Origin: Gordonia hongkongensis | GTDB lineage: Bacteria; Actinomycetota; Actinomycetes; Mycobacteriales; Mycobacteriaceae | Direction of reading: 5' to 3' | NCBI RefSeq assembly: GCF_023078355.1 | Contig: NZ_CP095552.1 | Location: 930,001-994,000, forward strand | DNA: 64,000 nucleotides | Shown: piece by piece, positions 7,906-17,856 of the stretch | Position numbering within the stretch: the first letter of the stretch is position 1 | How the letters are laid out: the number at the start of each line of letters is the position of its first letter | Position numbers and translations under genes: made by a program | Notes under the pieces: generated by a model | The model's database searches: none | Told to the model about the DNA's origin: nothing | The model's input: only the letters and a program-made list of their open reading frames with translations

Positions 7906-8880
7906 GTGGCCATCACCATCGACGCCGACGACGGACGTCGTCCCGACGACGCCGACGACGGACGTCGTCGTCATCACGGCTACGAGCTCTCGCATCTCGC
8001 GGCGCTCGAGGCCGAATCGGTACACATCTTCCGCGAGGTCGCCGCGACCTTCGAGCGCCCGGTGCTGCTGTTCTCCGGCGGCAAGGACTCGGTGGTGATG
8101 TTCCATCTGGCCCGCAAGGCCTTCTGGCCGGCGCCGATCCCGTTCCCGCTCATGCACGTCGACACCGGGCACAACTTCGACGAGGTGATCGAGTACCGCG
8201 ACCGCGTGGTCGCCGAGACCGGGGTCCGCCTGCTCGTCAGTTCCGTACAGGACGACATCGATGCCGGACGGGTCGTCGAACAGACCGGGCCGGGTGCCAG
8301 CCGCAACCGGCTGCAGACGGCGGCGCTGTTGCGCGGCATCACCGAAAACCGGTTCGACGCGGTGTTCGGCGGCGCCCGGCGCGACGAGGAGAAAGCGCGC
8401 GCGAAGGAGCGCGTGTTCAGCTTCCGAGACGAGTTCGGCGCATGGAACCCCCGCGAGCAGCGGCCCGAGCTGTGGCGGCTGTACAACGGACGGCACGCCA
8501 AGGGCGAGCACATCCGGGTCTTCCCGTTGTCGAACTGGACCGAACTCGACATCTGGCAGTACATCGCGGCCGAGGACATCGATCTACCCGAGATCTACTA
8601 CGCGCACCAGCGCGAGGTCATCCCGCGCGACGGCATGCTGCTCGCGAAAACCCGCTTCCTGCAGGAACTCCCGGGTGAGGAGGTGCGAACCGAGACGGTC
8701 CGGTTCCGCACCGTCGGCGACGCCACGTGCACCGGTTGCGTGCTGTCGGGCGCGGACGACGTGATGAAGGTGATCGAGGAGATCGAGGTGACGAGGCTGA
8801 CCGAGCGGGGCGCCACGCGCGCCGACGACCGGATCTCCGAGTCGGGGATGGAAGACCGCAAGAAGGAAGGCTACTTCTGA
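7906..8880 (+). CDS. cysD: Sulfate adenylyltransferase subunit 2
   Basis: A 324-residue ATP sulfurylase small subunit that, with CysN, makes adenosine 5'-phosphosulfate from ATP and sulfate. The ATP-pyrophosphatase P-loop [16 protein letters not shown] is at about residues 54-70. Family segments [40 protein letters not shown] and the C-terminal [12 protein letters not shown] are all present. GTG at 7906 is chosen because AAGGGGG precedes it at good spacing. The N-terminal tail before [15 protein letters not shown] is unusual: it contains a 22-base direct repeat (7921 and 7948) encoding DADDGRR twice. The stop overlaps the cysNC start as TGATG, so the two are translationally coupled. Confidence 0.95.
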   Translation: MAITIDADDGRRPDDADDGRRRHHGYELSHLAALEAESVHIFREVAATFERPVLLFSGGKDSVVMFHLARKAFWPAPIPFPLMHVDTGHNFDEVIEYRDRVVAETGVRLLVSSVQDDIDAGRVVEQTGPGASRNRLQTAALLRGITENRFDAVFGGARRDEEKARAKERVFSFRDEFGAWNPREQRPELWRLYNGRHAKGEHIRVFPLSNWTELDIWQYIAAEDIDLPEIYYAHQREVIPRDGMLLAKTRFLQELPGEEVRTETVRFRTVGDATCTGCVLSGADDVMKVIEEIEVTRLTERGATRADDRISESGMEDRKKEGYF

Positions 8881-10742
8881 TGGGCGACCTCATCGCCGCC
8901 GGCGGCGCGACCGAGATGCTGCGTCTGGCGACCGCGGGCTCGGTGGACGACGGCAAGTCGACACTCATCGGCCGGCTCCTCTACGACTCGAAGGCGATCT
9001 TCACCGATCAGCTCGAGTCGATCGAGCGCACCAGCGCCGAGCGCGGCGACGAGTACGCGAACCTCGCGTTGCTCACCGACGGCTTGCGCGCCGAACGCGA
9101 GCAGGGCATCACCATCGATGTCGCCTACCGGTATTTCGCCACCCCCCGGCGGAAGTTCATCATCGCCGACACCCCCGGCCATGTGCAGTACACGCGCAAC
9201 ATGGTGACCGGTGCCTCGACTGCCGATCTCGCGATGATCCTGATCGACGCGCGCAAGGGCGTGCTCGAGCAGACGCGGCGGCACGCGTTCCTGTCGTCGT
9301 TGCTCGGCATCCCGCACCTGACGGTCTGTGTGAACAAGATGGACCTCGTCGACTGGTCGCAGGAGCGGTTCGACGAGATCTGCGCGGACTTCGTCGATTT
9401 CGCGACCAAGCTCAACGTCGTCGACCTGACGTTCATCCCGATGTCGGCGCTGCGGGGCGACAATGTCGTCGAACAGTCCGCGGCGATGCCGTGGTACGAG
9501 GGGCGTCCGCTGCTGAATCATCTCGAGCACGTCTACATCGCCTCCGACCGCAACCTGATCGACACCCGTCTGCCCGTCCAGTACGTGATCCGGCCGCAGC
9601 GCAGCGACGGCGCCGACCACCGCGCCTACGCGGGCACCGTTGCCGGCGGTGTACTCGCCAAGGGCGACGAGATCGTCGTCCTGCCCAGCGGTTTCAGCAC
9701 GACCATCACCGAGATCTGGGCGCCCGGCGGCCAGCCGGTCGACGAGGCCTTCGCGTCGATGGCCGTGTCCGTCGAACTCGCCGACGAGATCGACATCGTG
9801 CGCGGCGACATGCTGGCCCGCCCCAACAACCGGCCGTACGTGGGACGCGACCTGGACGCGATGGTGTGCTGGTTCGCCGACGACGCCGAACTGCGACCGG
9901 GCAACCGGTATCAGCTGCTCTGCGGAACCCGGTTGACCCGCGCGCAGGTCAACGGGCTCAACTATCGCCTCGATGTCAACTCGCTGCACCGCGACGAGGA
10001 CGCGGAGGGATTGTCGCTCAACGAGATCGGGCGCGTCACCCTGCACACCCAGGAGCCGGTGACCTTCGACTCGTACCGGCGCAACCGCGACACGGGCAGC
10101 TTCATCCTGATCGACGAGGCCACGAATCGGACGGTCGCTGCGGGGATGATCACGGCGCCGGTGAGTCACGACAGTCATGTCGTCTGGCAGGCGACGAAGG
10201 TCGGCCGTGAGCACCGTGCGCACCGCGGTGCGACGATCTGGCTGACCGGTCTGTCCGGCTCCGGGAAGTCGTCGCTGGCGGTCGAACTCGAAAGGCGCTT
10301 CGTCGCCGAGGGGCGTCCGGCGTACCTGATGGACGGGGACAACCTGCGGCACGGCCTGAACTCGGATCTTGGCTTCTCCGACGACGACCGTCGGGAGAAC
10401 ATCCGCCGGACCAGCGAGGTGGCGGCGCTGTTCGCCGACTCGGGTTCGGTGGCGATCGTCTCGCTCATCAGCCCGTTCGCCGAGGAACGGCAGCGGGCCC
10501 GGGAGATCCACGCCGAGCGCGGGCTGCCGTTCTACGAGATCTTCGTCGACACCCCGCTCGCCGAATGCGAACGACGCGACCCGAAGGGGCTGTACGACCG
10601 CGCGCGGCGGGGGGAGATCAGCCAGTTCACCGGCATCGACTCGCCCTACGAGCGTCCGTCCGACCCGGAACTGCACATCACCCCCGACGACGGCCCGCCG
10701 TCCGAGGTCGCCGACCTGGTTCTGCGTAACCTGGGTCTGTGA
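8880..10742 (+). CDS. cysNC: Bifunctional sulfate adenylyltransferase subunit 1 / APS kinase
   Basis: A 620-residue fusion. The N-terminal about 430 residues are the EF-Tu-like GTPase Cys[20 protein letters not shown] (P-loop), [15 protein letters not shown] (G3) and NKMD (G4). The C-terminal about 180 residues are APS kinase CysC, with P-loop [21 protein letters not shown] and the [13 protein letters not shown] segment. Together with CysD it converts sulfate to PAPS. The same fusion occurs in mycobacteria. ATG 8880 overlaps the cysD stop; the cysQ gene follows after 37 bases, giving a complete sulfate-activation operon. Confidence 0.95.
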   Translation: MGDLIAAGGATEMLRLATAGSVDDGKSTLIGRLLYDSKAIFTDQLESIERTSAERGDEYANLALLTDGLRAEREQGITIDVAYRYFATPRRKFIIADTPGHVQYTRNMVTGASTADLAMILIDARKGVLEQTRRHAFLSSLLGIPHLTVCVNKMDLVDWSQERFDEICADFVDFATKLNVVDLTFIPMSALRGDNVVEQSAAMPWYEGRPLLNHLEHVYIASDRNLIDTRLPVQYVIRPQRSDGADHRAYAGTVAGGVLAKGDEIVVLPSGFSTTITEIWAPGGQPVDEAFASMAVSVELADEIDIVRGDMLARPNNRPYVGRDLDAMVCWFADDAELRPGNRYQLLCGTRLTRAQVNGLNYRLDVNSLHRDEDAEGLSLNEIGRVTLHTQEPVTFDSYRRNRDTGSFILIDEATNRTVAAGMITAPVSHDSHVVWQATKVGREHRAHRGATIWLTGLSGSGKSSLAVELERRFVAEGRPAYLMDGDNLRHGLNSDLGFSDDDRRENIRRTSEVAALFADSGSVAIVSLISPFAEERQRAREIHAERGLPFYEIFVDTPLAECERRDPKGLYDRARRGEISQFTGIDSPYERPSDPELHITPDDGPPSEVADLVLRNLGL

Positions 10743-10779
10743 GTGCAGCCGTCCGGTATTCCGACCGAGAGGAAACCCC

Positions 10780-11558
10780 GTGACCGACGATCGTGCCCTG
10801 GCCGGTGAACTGGCCACCGCTGCAGGTGAACTCCTGCTCGACATCCGACGCTCCAGCGGATTGACGGGCAAAGAGCTCGGTCAGGAGGGCGACCGCCGGT
10901 CCGACGAGTTCATCCTCGGGCGTCTCGCACAGGAGCGGCCGGACGACGCGGTGCTGTCCGAGGAGTCGGCCGACGACAAGTCGCGGCTGTCGGCGTCGCG
11001 CGTGTGGATCATCGATCCGGTCGACGGCACGCGTGAGTACGGCACCTACGAACCCGGCGGCGGCCGCAGCGACTGGGCCGTGCACGTCGCGCTGTGGTCG
11101 GCCGACGACGGGCTGATCGCCGGTGCGGTCGCCTTGCCGGCCCTCGGGGTGACCTACCTCGACGACGGTTCCACCGTCGAGCCCGTGGAAGGCCTGGCGT
11201 CCCGGCCCCGGACCGGGGTCCCGCGCGTCGTCGTGAGCAGTTCGCGCCCACCGGCGTTCGCCGACGAGGTGGCCGCGGCGATGGCCGGCGAGGTGCTGCC
11301 GATGGGGTCCCCGGGGCCAAGGCGATGGCGGTGGTGCGCGGCGAGGCCGACGCCTACGTCCATGCGGGCGGCCAATACGAGTGGGATTCGGCCGCGCCGG
11401 TCGCCGTCGCGAAGGCGAAGGGTCTGTGGTGCGGGCGGATCGACGGTTCGCCCCTCGTCTACAACAACGAGGACACCTACCTGCCCGACCTCGTCATCTG
11501 CCGGCCGGAGTTCACCGAGGCGATCCTCACTGTCACCACCGAGGGTGCCGGCGGCTGA
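10780..11558 (+). pseudogene. cysQ: 3'(2'),5'-bisphosphate nucleotidase, frameshifted
   Basis: An inositol-monophosphatase-fold enzyme that hydrolyses PAP left by sulfotransferases and PAPS reductase. GTG 10780 has GAGAGGAAA upstream. The metal-binding motifs are present: SEESAD, then [12 protein letters not shown]. Near position 11309 the frame changes. Before it the protein reads EVLPMGS; after it, in another frame, [19 protein letters not shown] and [16 protein letters not shown] follow, which are the expected C-terminal motifs with the catalytic Asp in WDSAAP. The break is at CCCC-GGGG (11309-11316); one extra base there restores a 259-residue enzyme. A genuine loss would let PAP accumulate, so a sequencing error at the homopolymer is a strong alternative. 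Confidence 0.8.
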
Positions 11559-11570
11559 CGTCCGAGCGCC

Positions 11571-12110
11571 TCAGTGCGTGACCACGACCTTGATCGCGAC
11601 GATCACGGTCGCCACCAGCGTGACCGCGCCGGAGCTGAACAGCGTTGCCCGACTCGGTCGTTCGTTGTTGAGCCGGTCGATGACGAAGACCGTGCCGCCG
11701 ATGCGCAGGAGGATCACGATCTCCGCGACGAGCTGGGCGGTGCGGGGCTCGATCCAGCCGATCAGACCGAGCAGCAGGATCGCGCAAGGTAGGAGCGCCG
11801 AGGTCAGGATCGGCACCGAGTCGCGGAGATGACCGAGTACCTCCGATCGCGTCGGCTCGACCTTGCCGTCGGACACGCGCCGGGCGACGCCCTCGGCGAA
11901 GACGTGCGCGATGAAGGTCGACGCGGCGGTGCCCGCGAGGATCGCGATACCGACGAAGTCGTCCTCGACGTGCAACGGGATGAGCACGGCCAGGATCAGG
12001 ATGTTGCCGTAGATGTAGGCACTGATGCGCGGCGCGGCGTGCTTGCGTTCGAGCGGGTTGTCCCGACTGAACAGCGGCCCGTGCAGCAGGGCCCACGGAC
12101 TGTTGCTCAT
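11571..12110 (-). CDS. Hypothetical multi-pass membrane protein
   Basis: A 179-residue protein with about five hydrophobic helices. The N-terminus (SPWALLHGPLFSRDNPLERK) is cytosolic-looking, then come helices around AYIYGNILILAVLIPL, VGIAILAGTAASTFIAHVF, ILTSALLPCAILLLGLIGWI and SSGAVTLVATVIVAIKVVV. A charged loop, EGVARRVSDGKVEPTRSEV, separates helices 2 and 3. No family is recognised. It converges on cysQ with 12 bases between the stops and begins 14 bases downstream of the lipoprotein gene's stop on the same strand, so the two may be co-transcribed. Confidence 0.65.
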   Translation of the reverse strand: MSNSPWALLHGPLFSRDNPLERKHAAPRISAYIYGNILILAVLIPLHVEDDFVGIAILAGTAASTFIAHVFAEGVARRVSDGKVEPTRSEVLGHLRDSVPILTSALLPCAILLLGLIGWIEPRTAQLVAEIVILLRIGGTVFVIDRLNNERPSRATLFSSGAVTLVATVIVAIKVVVTH

Positions 12111-12124
12111 AGCTGGTGAAACTA

Positions 12125-12553
12125 TCAGCGCGGGAGGAGTTCGGCGACGACAGCGGAGATGGTGTCGTCGGGCCGCGTCAGGCAGACCGTCGCCGCCACG
12201 GTGGCCACCTGCTGGACATTGTCGGTCACGTCCAGATCGGTCAGGACCGCCGCCCGCCGGGCATCGTCGAGTTCGCGGAACTCCGTGCACGTCATGGTCG
12301 ACGCGGAGCCGGACCCGGTATCGGAACCGGACTCGGAGCCGCGCGACGGTGACGCACTGGCCCGGCTGCTGTCCGCAGATGTGGCGGGGCTGCTCGTCTC
12401 GGTGGCGCTCGTGGTCGCGACCGCGCTGTCGGGTGAAGGCGCGGGCGCGGCGTCGTCGGACGAACACGCACCGATCGCCAGCATCATCATCGCGGCCATC
12501 GACAGGCCCGCGGCCAGCTCCGCGGGGCGGGATCGGCGGGCGGGAACAGACAT
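12125..12553 (-). CDS. Putative lipoprotein
   Basis: A 142-residue protein with a lipoprotein signal: basic start, a hydrophobic Met/Ala-rich core, and a lipobox-like LAIGAC at about residues 25-30. A Ser/Ala/Thr/Pro-rich linker (roughly residues 33-85) follows, then a small C-terminal domain of about 55 residues with two cysteines (MTCTEF and AATVCLTRPDD). ATG at 12553 has GAGGAG seven bases upstream. The C-terminal part looks like the small helical periplasmic domains found in many mycobacterial lipoproteins. Function is unknown. Confidence 0.7.
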   Translation of the reverse strand: MSVPARRSRPAELAAGLSMAAMMMLAIGACSSDDAAPAPSPDSAVATTSATETSSPATSADSSRASASPSRGSESGSDTGSGSASTMTCTEFRELDDARRAAVLTDLDVTDNVQQVATVAATVCLTRPDDTISAVVAELLPR

Positions 12554-12617
12554 CACGGAACTCCTCGGGAAGCGGTCCGGGTGGTGACCCGGTGGTGCGG
12601 GATGGGATGGGGTGCGG

Positions 12618-14399
12618 TCAGCGCATGAGGCCGGAGAGCACGCCCGAGATGGCGGCCCGGACATCCGTGGTCTCGATGCGCATCAGGTCGTCCTGGCTGA
12701 GTGAGTCGAAGTCGCCTGCGGTGCTGAGCCGGAACTCGCGCTCCTCCTCGGCCGCCTCGATGATGTTGCGGATGAAACGGCCGTTGCCGGCGAGATCGGT
12801 GGCGCGCCGCGCGGTGCCCTGATGCTCGCGGACGTCGTGGTACAGCGGAGCGCACGCCTGCTCGATCTCGAGCATCGCCTCCCGCGTCAACGACGAATCA
12901 CGTTTGCGCGCAATGAAATCAGCGATGCGGGCGAGCTCGTCGGGAGTGTAGGAGTCGAACCGCACCCGGCGCGCGAAGCGCGACGCCAGTCCGTCGTTGG
13001 AGGCGAGGAACCGATCGATCTCGGCGTCGTAGCCGGCGATGATCACGACCAGCCGGTCACGGTCGTCCTCCATCCGGGCCAACAGGGTGTCGACGGCTTC
13101 GCGACCGAACGCGTCGCCGCCGGACAGCCCCTGCTGGATGAGCGTGTACGCCTCGTCGATGAACAGGACGCCGTCCATCGCGGAGTCGATGAGCGCCGCG
13201 GTCTTGATGGCGGTGCTGCCGAGGTGTTCACCGACCATGTCGCGGCGGGTGGCCTCGACGACCTTGTCGGACTTGATGAAGCCGAGGCCGCAGTAGATCT
13301 TGGCGACGATGCGGGCCACGGTCGTCTTGCCGGTGCCGGGCGGTCCGGTGAAAGCCAGGTGCAGGCTGCGGGCCGACGTCGACAGCCCGCGGTCGGCGCG
13401 GACCTTCGCCAGGGTCGCGGTGGACTGCAGTTTGGCCACCTGCTGCTTGACCGACTCGAGCCCGATCTGTTCGGCCAGTTCCCGTTGCGCCTCGGTCACC
13501 AGCGAATTCTGTTCGGCGGGGTCCCCGGAGGCCGACACCAGGGACTCGGCGCGATCGGGCACCGACTTCGGGTCCCACCGGTCGGTGCGTTCGGCGATCT
13601 GCTCGGGCGTCGTGGGGGGCATCCGGTAGGAGGGCGACCGGATGGCGTCGGCCGCGCCGGTCAGCGACGGGTCACGGGCGTAGGCCTGCTCGAACATCGA
13701 CTTCGCCTTCTCCTCGTGGCCCTGCTCGCGCAGCGCGAGGCCGTAGACGAAGATCGCCTGCGTCGAACAGGACGGGATCGGGCCGTCGACCGCGTTCTGC
13801 AGGCGCCGCATGCCCTCGCCGTGCATGCCGAGATGCACGCACGACGTCCCGGCCATGAAGTCGGCGACGGCCTGCATGTACGGGTCGTTCCACCGGTCGG
13901 ACCTGGTCAGCGAGGTCAGGACGTCGGGCCAGCGCTGGGTGGCGAAGTGCAGGAACGCGCGGACGAAATCCACGATCGGCACGCGGTGCGCCGCGGGTAC
14001 CTCGTCGAGGACCTCTTCCGCACCGGCGAAGTCCGCGCCGCGGACCAGACTGGCCGCGTAGGCCGCGGTCGCCTCGACGGCATTCGACGCCGGGAAGTCG
14101 ATCAGCATCCCGGTGTACCAGCGCCCCGCGATCGTGCCGGGCGGGAGCCCGAGCCGGCGCTGCTCCGCGCCGATCGACCCGCGGGCACGATAGAGGCCCA
14201 GGAGGACCTCATTGCTGCTGTCGCCGCAGGCCAGCCGGCCGATCCAGGCGTCGCCCAGGGCCGGGTCCCATTCGGTCGCTCGAGTGAAGGCCTTGGCGGC
14301 CTGAGCGGGATTGTCGACCGGTTCCTGACCTTCGACCGGGATGTTCAGGGACAGGACGCCGAGTTCGAAGAGTGCCCTCGCCTTGCGGACATCGGCCAT
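12618..14399 (-). CDS. EccA-like AAA+ ATPase (CbbX/CfxQ type), isolated
   Basis: A 593-residue protein. The N-terminal about 270 residues are helical repeats of the TPR type. The C-terminal half is an AAA+ domain: Walker A FTGPPGTGKTTVARIVAKI, Walker B GVLFIDEAYTL, sensor RLVVIIAGY and arginine-finger region LASRFARRVRF. This domain order and length match EccA, the cytosolic ATPase of ESX/type VII secretion systems. No other ESX genes (EccB-E, MycP, Esx, PE/PPE) are in the window, so either its partners are elsewhere or it has another remodelling role. It lies 64 bases downstream of nothing co-directional and reads away from purL; the intergenic gap to purL is 199 bases. Confidence 0.8.
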   Translation of the reverse strand: MADVRKARALFELGVLSLNIPVEGQEPVDNPAQAAKAFTRATEWDPALGDAWIGRLACGDSSNEVLLGLYRARGSIGAEQRRLGLPPGTIAGRWYTGMLIDFPASNAVEATAAYAASLVRGADFAGAEEVLDEVPAAHRVPIVDFVRAFLHFATQRWPDVLTSLTRSDRWNDPYMQAVADFMAGTSCVHLGMHGEGMRRLQNAVDGPIPSCSTQAIFVYGLALREQGHEEKAKSMFEQAYARDPSLTGAADAIRSPSYRMPPTTPEQIAERTDRWDPKSVPDRAESLVSASGDPAEQNSLVTEAQRELAEQIGLESVKQQVAKLQSTATLAKVRADRGLSTSARSLHLAFTGPPGTGKTTVARIVAKIYCGLGFIKSDKVVEATRRDMVGEHLGSTAIKTAALIDSAMDGVLFIDEAYTLIQQGLSGGDAFGREAVDTLLARMEDDRDRLVVIIAGYDAEIDRFLASNDGLASRFARRVRFDSYTPDELARIADFIARKRDSSLTREAMLEIEQACAPLYHDVREHQGTARRATDLAGNGRFIRNIIEAAEEEREFRLSTAGDFDSLSQDDLMRIETTDVRAAISGVLSGLMR

Positions 14400-14598
14400 C
14401 GTTTCCCCCTGTGTCGTCCCATCGGCGCACACCGACCCCGAACCGTTCTCCCCGGGTACCACGACGACACACCCCGGGGGCGGTCGCCGGAGACAGAGTA
14501 TCGCTAGACCGGCGTGACATCCGTCGCAGATCTCCCAGGGTGCGCACCCGAGGCGCCCCGGCGGCCGCAACCGCCCGCGCACGCCTAGACTTGTCCGG

Positions 14599-16893
14599 GT
14601 GAGTGCCCAGGTGGATACCGTCTCAGCCGCTGCCCAGACCCCGGACCATCCGCAACCCTTCCGCGAACTCGGTCTCAAGGACGACGAGTACGCGCGCATC
14701 CGCGAGATCCTGGGTCGCCGGCCCACCGACGCGGAGCTCGCCATGTACTCGGTCATGTGGTCCGAGCACTGCAGCTACAAGTCGTCGAAGGTGCACCTGC
14801 GCTACTTCGGTGAGACCACCACCGACGAGATGCGCGCGAGCATGCTGGCCGGCATCGGCGAGAACGCCGGCGTCGTCGACATCGGCGACGGATGGGCGGT
14901 GACCTTCAAGGTCGAATCGCACAACCACCCGAGCTACGTCGAGCCGTACCAGGGCGCCGCCACCGGAGTCGGTGGCATCGTGCGCGACATCATGGCCATG
15001 GGCGCACGCCCGATCGCGGTCATGGATCAGCTGCGCTTCGGCCCGGCCGACGCCCCGGACACCCGGCGCGTCGTCGACGGTGTGGTGCGCGGCGTGGGTG
15101 GCTACGGCAACTCCCTCGGCCTGCCCAATGTCGGCGGTGAGACCGTCTTCGACGCCAGCTACGCGGGCAACCCGCTCGTCAACGCGCTGTGCGCGGGCGT
15201 GCTGCGCACCGAGGACCTGCACCTGGCCTTCGCCTCGGGCGCGGGCAACAAGATCATCCTGTTCGGTGCACGCACCGGGCTCGACGGCATCGGCGGTGTC
15301 TCGGTCCTGGCGTCGGAGACCTTCGACGATTCCGAGGGCTCGGGTCCGAACCGCAAGAAGCTGCCCAGCGTCCAGGTCGGCGACCCGTTCACCGAGAAGG
15401 TGCTCATCGAGTGCTGCCTCGAGCTCTACCACGCCGGACTCGTCGTGGGCATCCAGGATCTCGGCGGTGCCGGGTTGTCCTGCGCCACGAGCGAACTCGC
15501 CGCAGCCGGTGACGGCGGCATGCACATCGACCTGGAGAAGGTGCCGATGCGCGCCGAGGGCATGACCCCGGCGGAGGTGCTCTCCAGCGAGTCGCAGGAA
15601 CGCATGTGTGCCGTCGTGACCCCGGACAACGTCGAAAAGTTCCTCGAGGTCTGCCGCAAGTGGGATGTGCTCGCGACCGTCATCGGCGAGGTCACCGACG
15701 GCGATCAGCTGGTCATCACCTGGCACGGCGAGACCGTCGTCGACGTGCCGCCGCGCACCGTCGCCCACGACGGTCCGGTCTACGAGCGTCCCGTCGCCCG
15801 GCCCGACTGGCAGGACACCGTCATCGCGTCGACGACCGAACCGCTGCAGCGCCCGAGCACATCCGACCAGCTGCGCGAGACGCTGCTGGCCATGCTGGCC
15901 TCGCCCGCGCTGTGCAGCCGCAAGTTCATCACCGACCAGTACGACCGCTACGTGCGCGGCAACACCGTCCTGGCCGAGCACGCCGACTCGGGGATGATCC
16001 GCATCGACGAGGAGTCCGGGCGCGGCATCGCACTGGCGACCGATGCGTCGGGCCGCTACACCTTCCTCGATCCCTACCGCGGCGCGCAGCTCGCGCTTGC
16101 CGAGGCCTACCGCAACGTCGCGGTGTCCGGGGCGACGCCGAAGGCCGTGACCAACTGCCTCAACTTCGGTTCCCCGGAGGACCCGGCGGTGATGTGGCAG
16201 TTCCAGCAGGCGGTCCGGGGGCTCGCCGACGGCTGCGCCCAGCTCGGCATCCCGGTCACCGGCGGCAACGTGAGCTTCTACAACCAGACGGGTGCGACGG
16301 CCATCCTGCCGACCCCGGTCGTGGGCGTCCTCGGCGTCATCGACGATGTGCACCGCCGCATCCCGACCGGCATCGGCACCGAACCCGGTGAGACACTCAT
16401 CCTGCTCGGTGAGACCCGCGACGAATTCGACGGCTCGATCTGGGCCCAGGTCAGTCACGACCACCTCGGTGGCGTCCCGCCGCAGGTCGACCTCGAACGC
16501 GAACGTCTGCTCGCCGAGATCCTGTCCGCATCGTCCCGCGACGGATTGATCTCCGCGGCACACGATCTCAGCGAGGGTGGCCTCATCCAGACCGTCGTCG
16601 AGGCGGCCCTGGCCGGCGAGACCGGGTGCCGCGTCCTGCTGCCCGAGGACGCCGACCCGTTCGTCTGGCTGTTCTCCGAGTCTGCCGGGCGCGTGCTCGT
16701 GGCGGTCCCGCGCACCGAGGAATCGCGGTTCACCGCCATGCTCGACGCGCGTTCGATGCCGTGGACACGCATCGGTGTGGTCGACCAGGGCAGCGACGCC
16801 GTCGAGGTCCAGGACTACTTCTCGGTGCCCCTCGCCGAACTCCGTGAGGCGCACGAGGGCACCCTCCCGAGGTTGTTCGGCGACACGGTCTAG
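14599..16893 (+). CDS. purL: Phosphoribosylformylglycinamidine synthase subunit II
   Basis: A 764-residue small-type PurL, which makes FGAM from FGAR, ATP and ammonia delivered by PurQ/PurS. Seen in order: the catalytic-region [32 protein letters not shown] (ATP and Mg site), the second half beginning near [13 protein letters not shown], and [11 protein letters not shown]. The length is typical. GTG start at 14599. PurQ and PurS are not in the window, unlike the usual actinobacterial purSQL order where they lie just upstream, so PurL stands alone here. A 146-base gap follows before the next gene. Confidence 0.95.
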   Translation: MSAQVDTVSAAAQTPDHPQPFRELGLKDDEYARIREILGRRPTDAELAMYSVMWSEHCSYKSSKVHLRYFGETTTDEMRASMLAGIGENAGVVDIGDGWAVTFKVESHNHPSYVEPYQGAATGVGGIVRDIMAMGARPIAVMDQLRFGPADAPDTRRVVDGVVRGVGGYGNSLGLPNVGGETVFDASYAGNPLVNALCAGVLRTEDLHLAFASGAGNKIILFGARTGLDGIGGVSVLASETFDDSEGSGPNRKKLPSVQVGDPFTEKVLIECCLELYHAGLVVGIQDLGGAGLSCATSELAAAGDGGMHIDLEKVPMRAEGMTPAEVLSSESQERMCAVVTPDNVEKFLEVCRKWDVLATVIGEVTDGDQLVITWHGETVVDVPPRTVAHDGPVYERPVARPDWQDTVIASTTEPLQRPSTSDQLRETLLAMLASPALCSRKFITDQYDRYVRGNTVLAEHADSGMIRIDEESGRGIALATDASGRYTFLDPYRGAQLALAEAYRNVAVSGATPKAVTNCLNFGSPEDPAVMWQFQQAVRGLADGCAQLGIPVTGGNVSFYNQTGATAILPTPVVGVLGVIDDVHRRIPTGIGTEPGETLILLGETRDEFDGSIWAQVSHDHLGGVPPQVDLERERLLAEILSASSRDGLISAAHDLSEGGLIQTVVEAALAGETGCRVLLPEDADPFVWLFSESAGRVLVAVPRTEESRFTAMLDARSMPWTRIGVVDQGSDAVEVQDYFSVPLAELREAHEGTLPRLFGDTV

Positions 16894-17039
16894 GACACGC
16901 CGTAGTTGCATCACGCAACGGTCCGGCCTGCGAGGATTCCGTTGTATGTCAATGGAATCAATATCGTTTCCAGGCATGTCGCGCCCGGTGATGAACGGTT
17001 ACGCTCCTGGAGTTCTCTGACCGAGTCGAAAGGGCGCAG

Positions 17040-17411
17040 ATGAGCTACCCCAATGATCCGAACCAGCCGCCGAACTACGGCGCGGGTGGCTACGGACAGC
17101 AGCCGTACGGCGGGTTCCCGGGCGGGAATCCGGCCGGCCCGGAACCGGACAACAACCTCGTGTGGGCGATCCTGTCCACGGTGCTCTGCTGTCTGCCGCT
17201 CGGGATCGTGTCGATCGTGAAGTCGACCTCCGTCAGCAAGCTGTGGGCCGCCGGCGACTACGCCGGTGCGCAGAAGGCGGCCGACGAGGCGAAGAAGTGG
17301 GCGATGTGGAGTGCGATCTCGTCGGTCATCATCTGGGTCCTGATCATCATCGTTTATGTCGTCCTCTTCGTCATCCTCCTCGGCGCCTCCGCGACCACGT
17401 CCACGTACTGA
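17040..17411 (+). CDS. CD225/dispanin-like small membrane protein
   Basis: A 123-residue protein with a Pro/Gly/Tyr/Gln-rich N-terminus and two hydrophobic helices: NLVWAILSTVLCCLPLGIVS (about 41-60) and AISSVIIWVLIIIVYVVLFV. Between them is VKSTSVSKLWAAGDYAGAQK and a following ADEAKKWA segment, the typical CD225 intramembrane/loop layout with a Cys pair at the end of helix 1. Bacterial members have no established biochemical function. AAAGGGCGCAG precedes the ATG. The downstream DUF2752 gene starts inside its last 56 bases. Confidence 0.8.
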   Translation: MSYPNDPNQPPNYGAGGYGQQPYGGFPGGNPAGPEPDNNLVWAILSTVLCCLPLGIVSIVKSTSVSKLWAAGDYAGAQKAADEAKKWAMWSAISSVIIWVLIIIVYVVLFVILLGASATTSTY

Positions 17412-17856
17412 GCGTTTCGAGAGGGCCGTCCTCGGACGGGCCTCGGCTCTCTCGAAGCATCGGTACCTCGGTCCGGCGACGGTCGTCGCCGGTACCGGGA
17501 TGGTCTGTGCGGCCGTGTGGTTCGCCGATCCGACGACACCGGGCGGTGCCCTGCCGGTCTGTCCGACCAAGCTGATCTTCGGGGTGACGTGTCCGGGCTG
17601 CGGGTCGCTACGGGCGATCTACTCGCTGCTGCACGGCGATGTCCCGGCGGCGCTGCACTACAACGCCGTCGGGGTGCTCGCAATGGGGTTGCTGCTCTTC
17701 GCCTTCGGCGCGTACTGCCTGCGACTGTGGACCGGCCGCCGGGTTCGCAGCTGGCAGCACCTTCGCTACTCCGGGGTCGTCGTGCTGGTGGTCGTGCTGG
17801 CCTGGTTCGTCGTCCGCAACATCCCTGTCGAACCGTTCTGGTCACTGCACGTCTGA
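17356..17856 (+). CDS. DUF2752-family membrane protein
   Basis: A 166-residue protein containing GVTCPGCGSLRAIYSLLHGD, the signature Cys-Pro-x-Cys-Gly motif of DUF2752, followed by two hydrophobic helices. The CPGCG pair looks redox-active or metal-binding, but the role of the family is not known. ATG at 17356 is in a Ser-rich start overlapping the previous gene by 56 bases; a later internal start is possible, since the first about 25 residues are low complexity. CD225 and DUF2752 genes are commonly adjacent in actinobacteria, supporting a two-gene unit. Its last 15 bases overlap the convergent phosphodiesterase gene. Confidence 0.8.
   Translation: MSSSSSSSSAPPRPRPRTERFERAVLGRASALSKHRYLGPATVVAGTGMVCAAVWFADPTTPGGALPVCPTKLIFGVTCPGCGSLRAIYSLLHGDVPAALHYNAVGVLAMGLLLFAFGAYCLRLWTGRRVRSWQHLRYSGVVVLVVVLAWFVVRNIPVEPFWSLHV

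Noticed and set aside
14623..16977. Long open frame antisense to purL (over 780 codons), and similar ones antisense to cysNC, the GCS2-like gene, cydAB and the BcsB-like gene
   Set aside because: High GC content leaves few stops on the opposite strand. The frames lack family motifs, are rich in Arg/Gly/Asp/Val, and overlap genes with clear conserved motifs.
16925..16990. A second Zur-like site (GGAAT and TTTCC half-sites) before the CD225-type gene
   Set aside because: The half-sites are poorly symmetric and wrongly spaced compared with the clear site at 22397.
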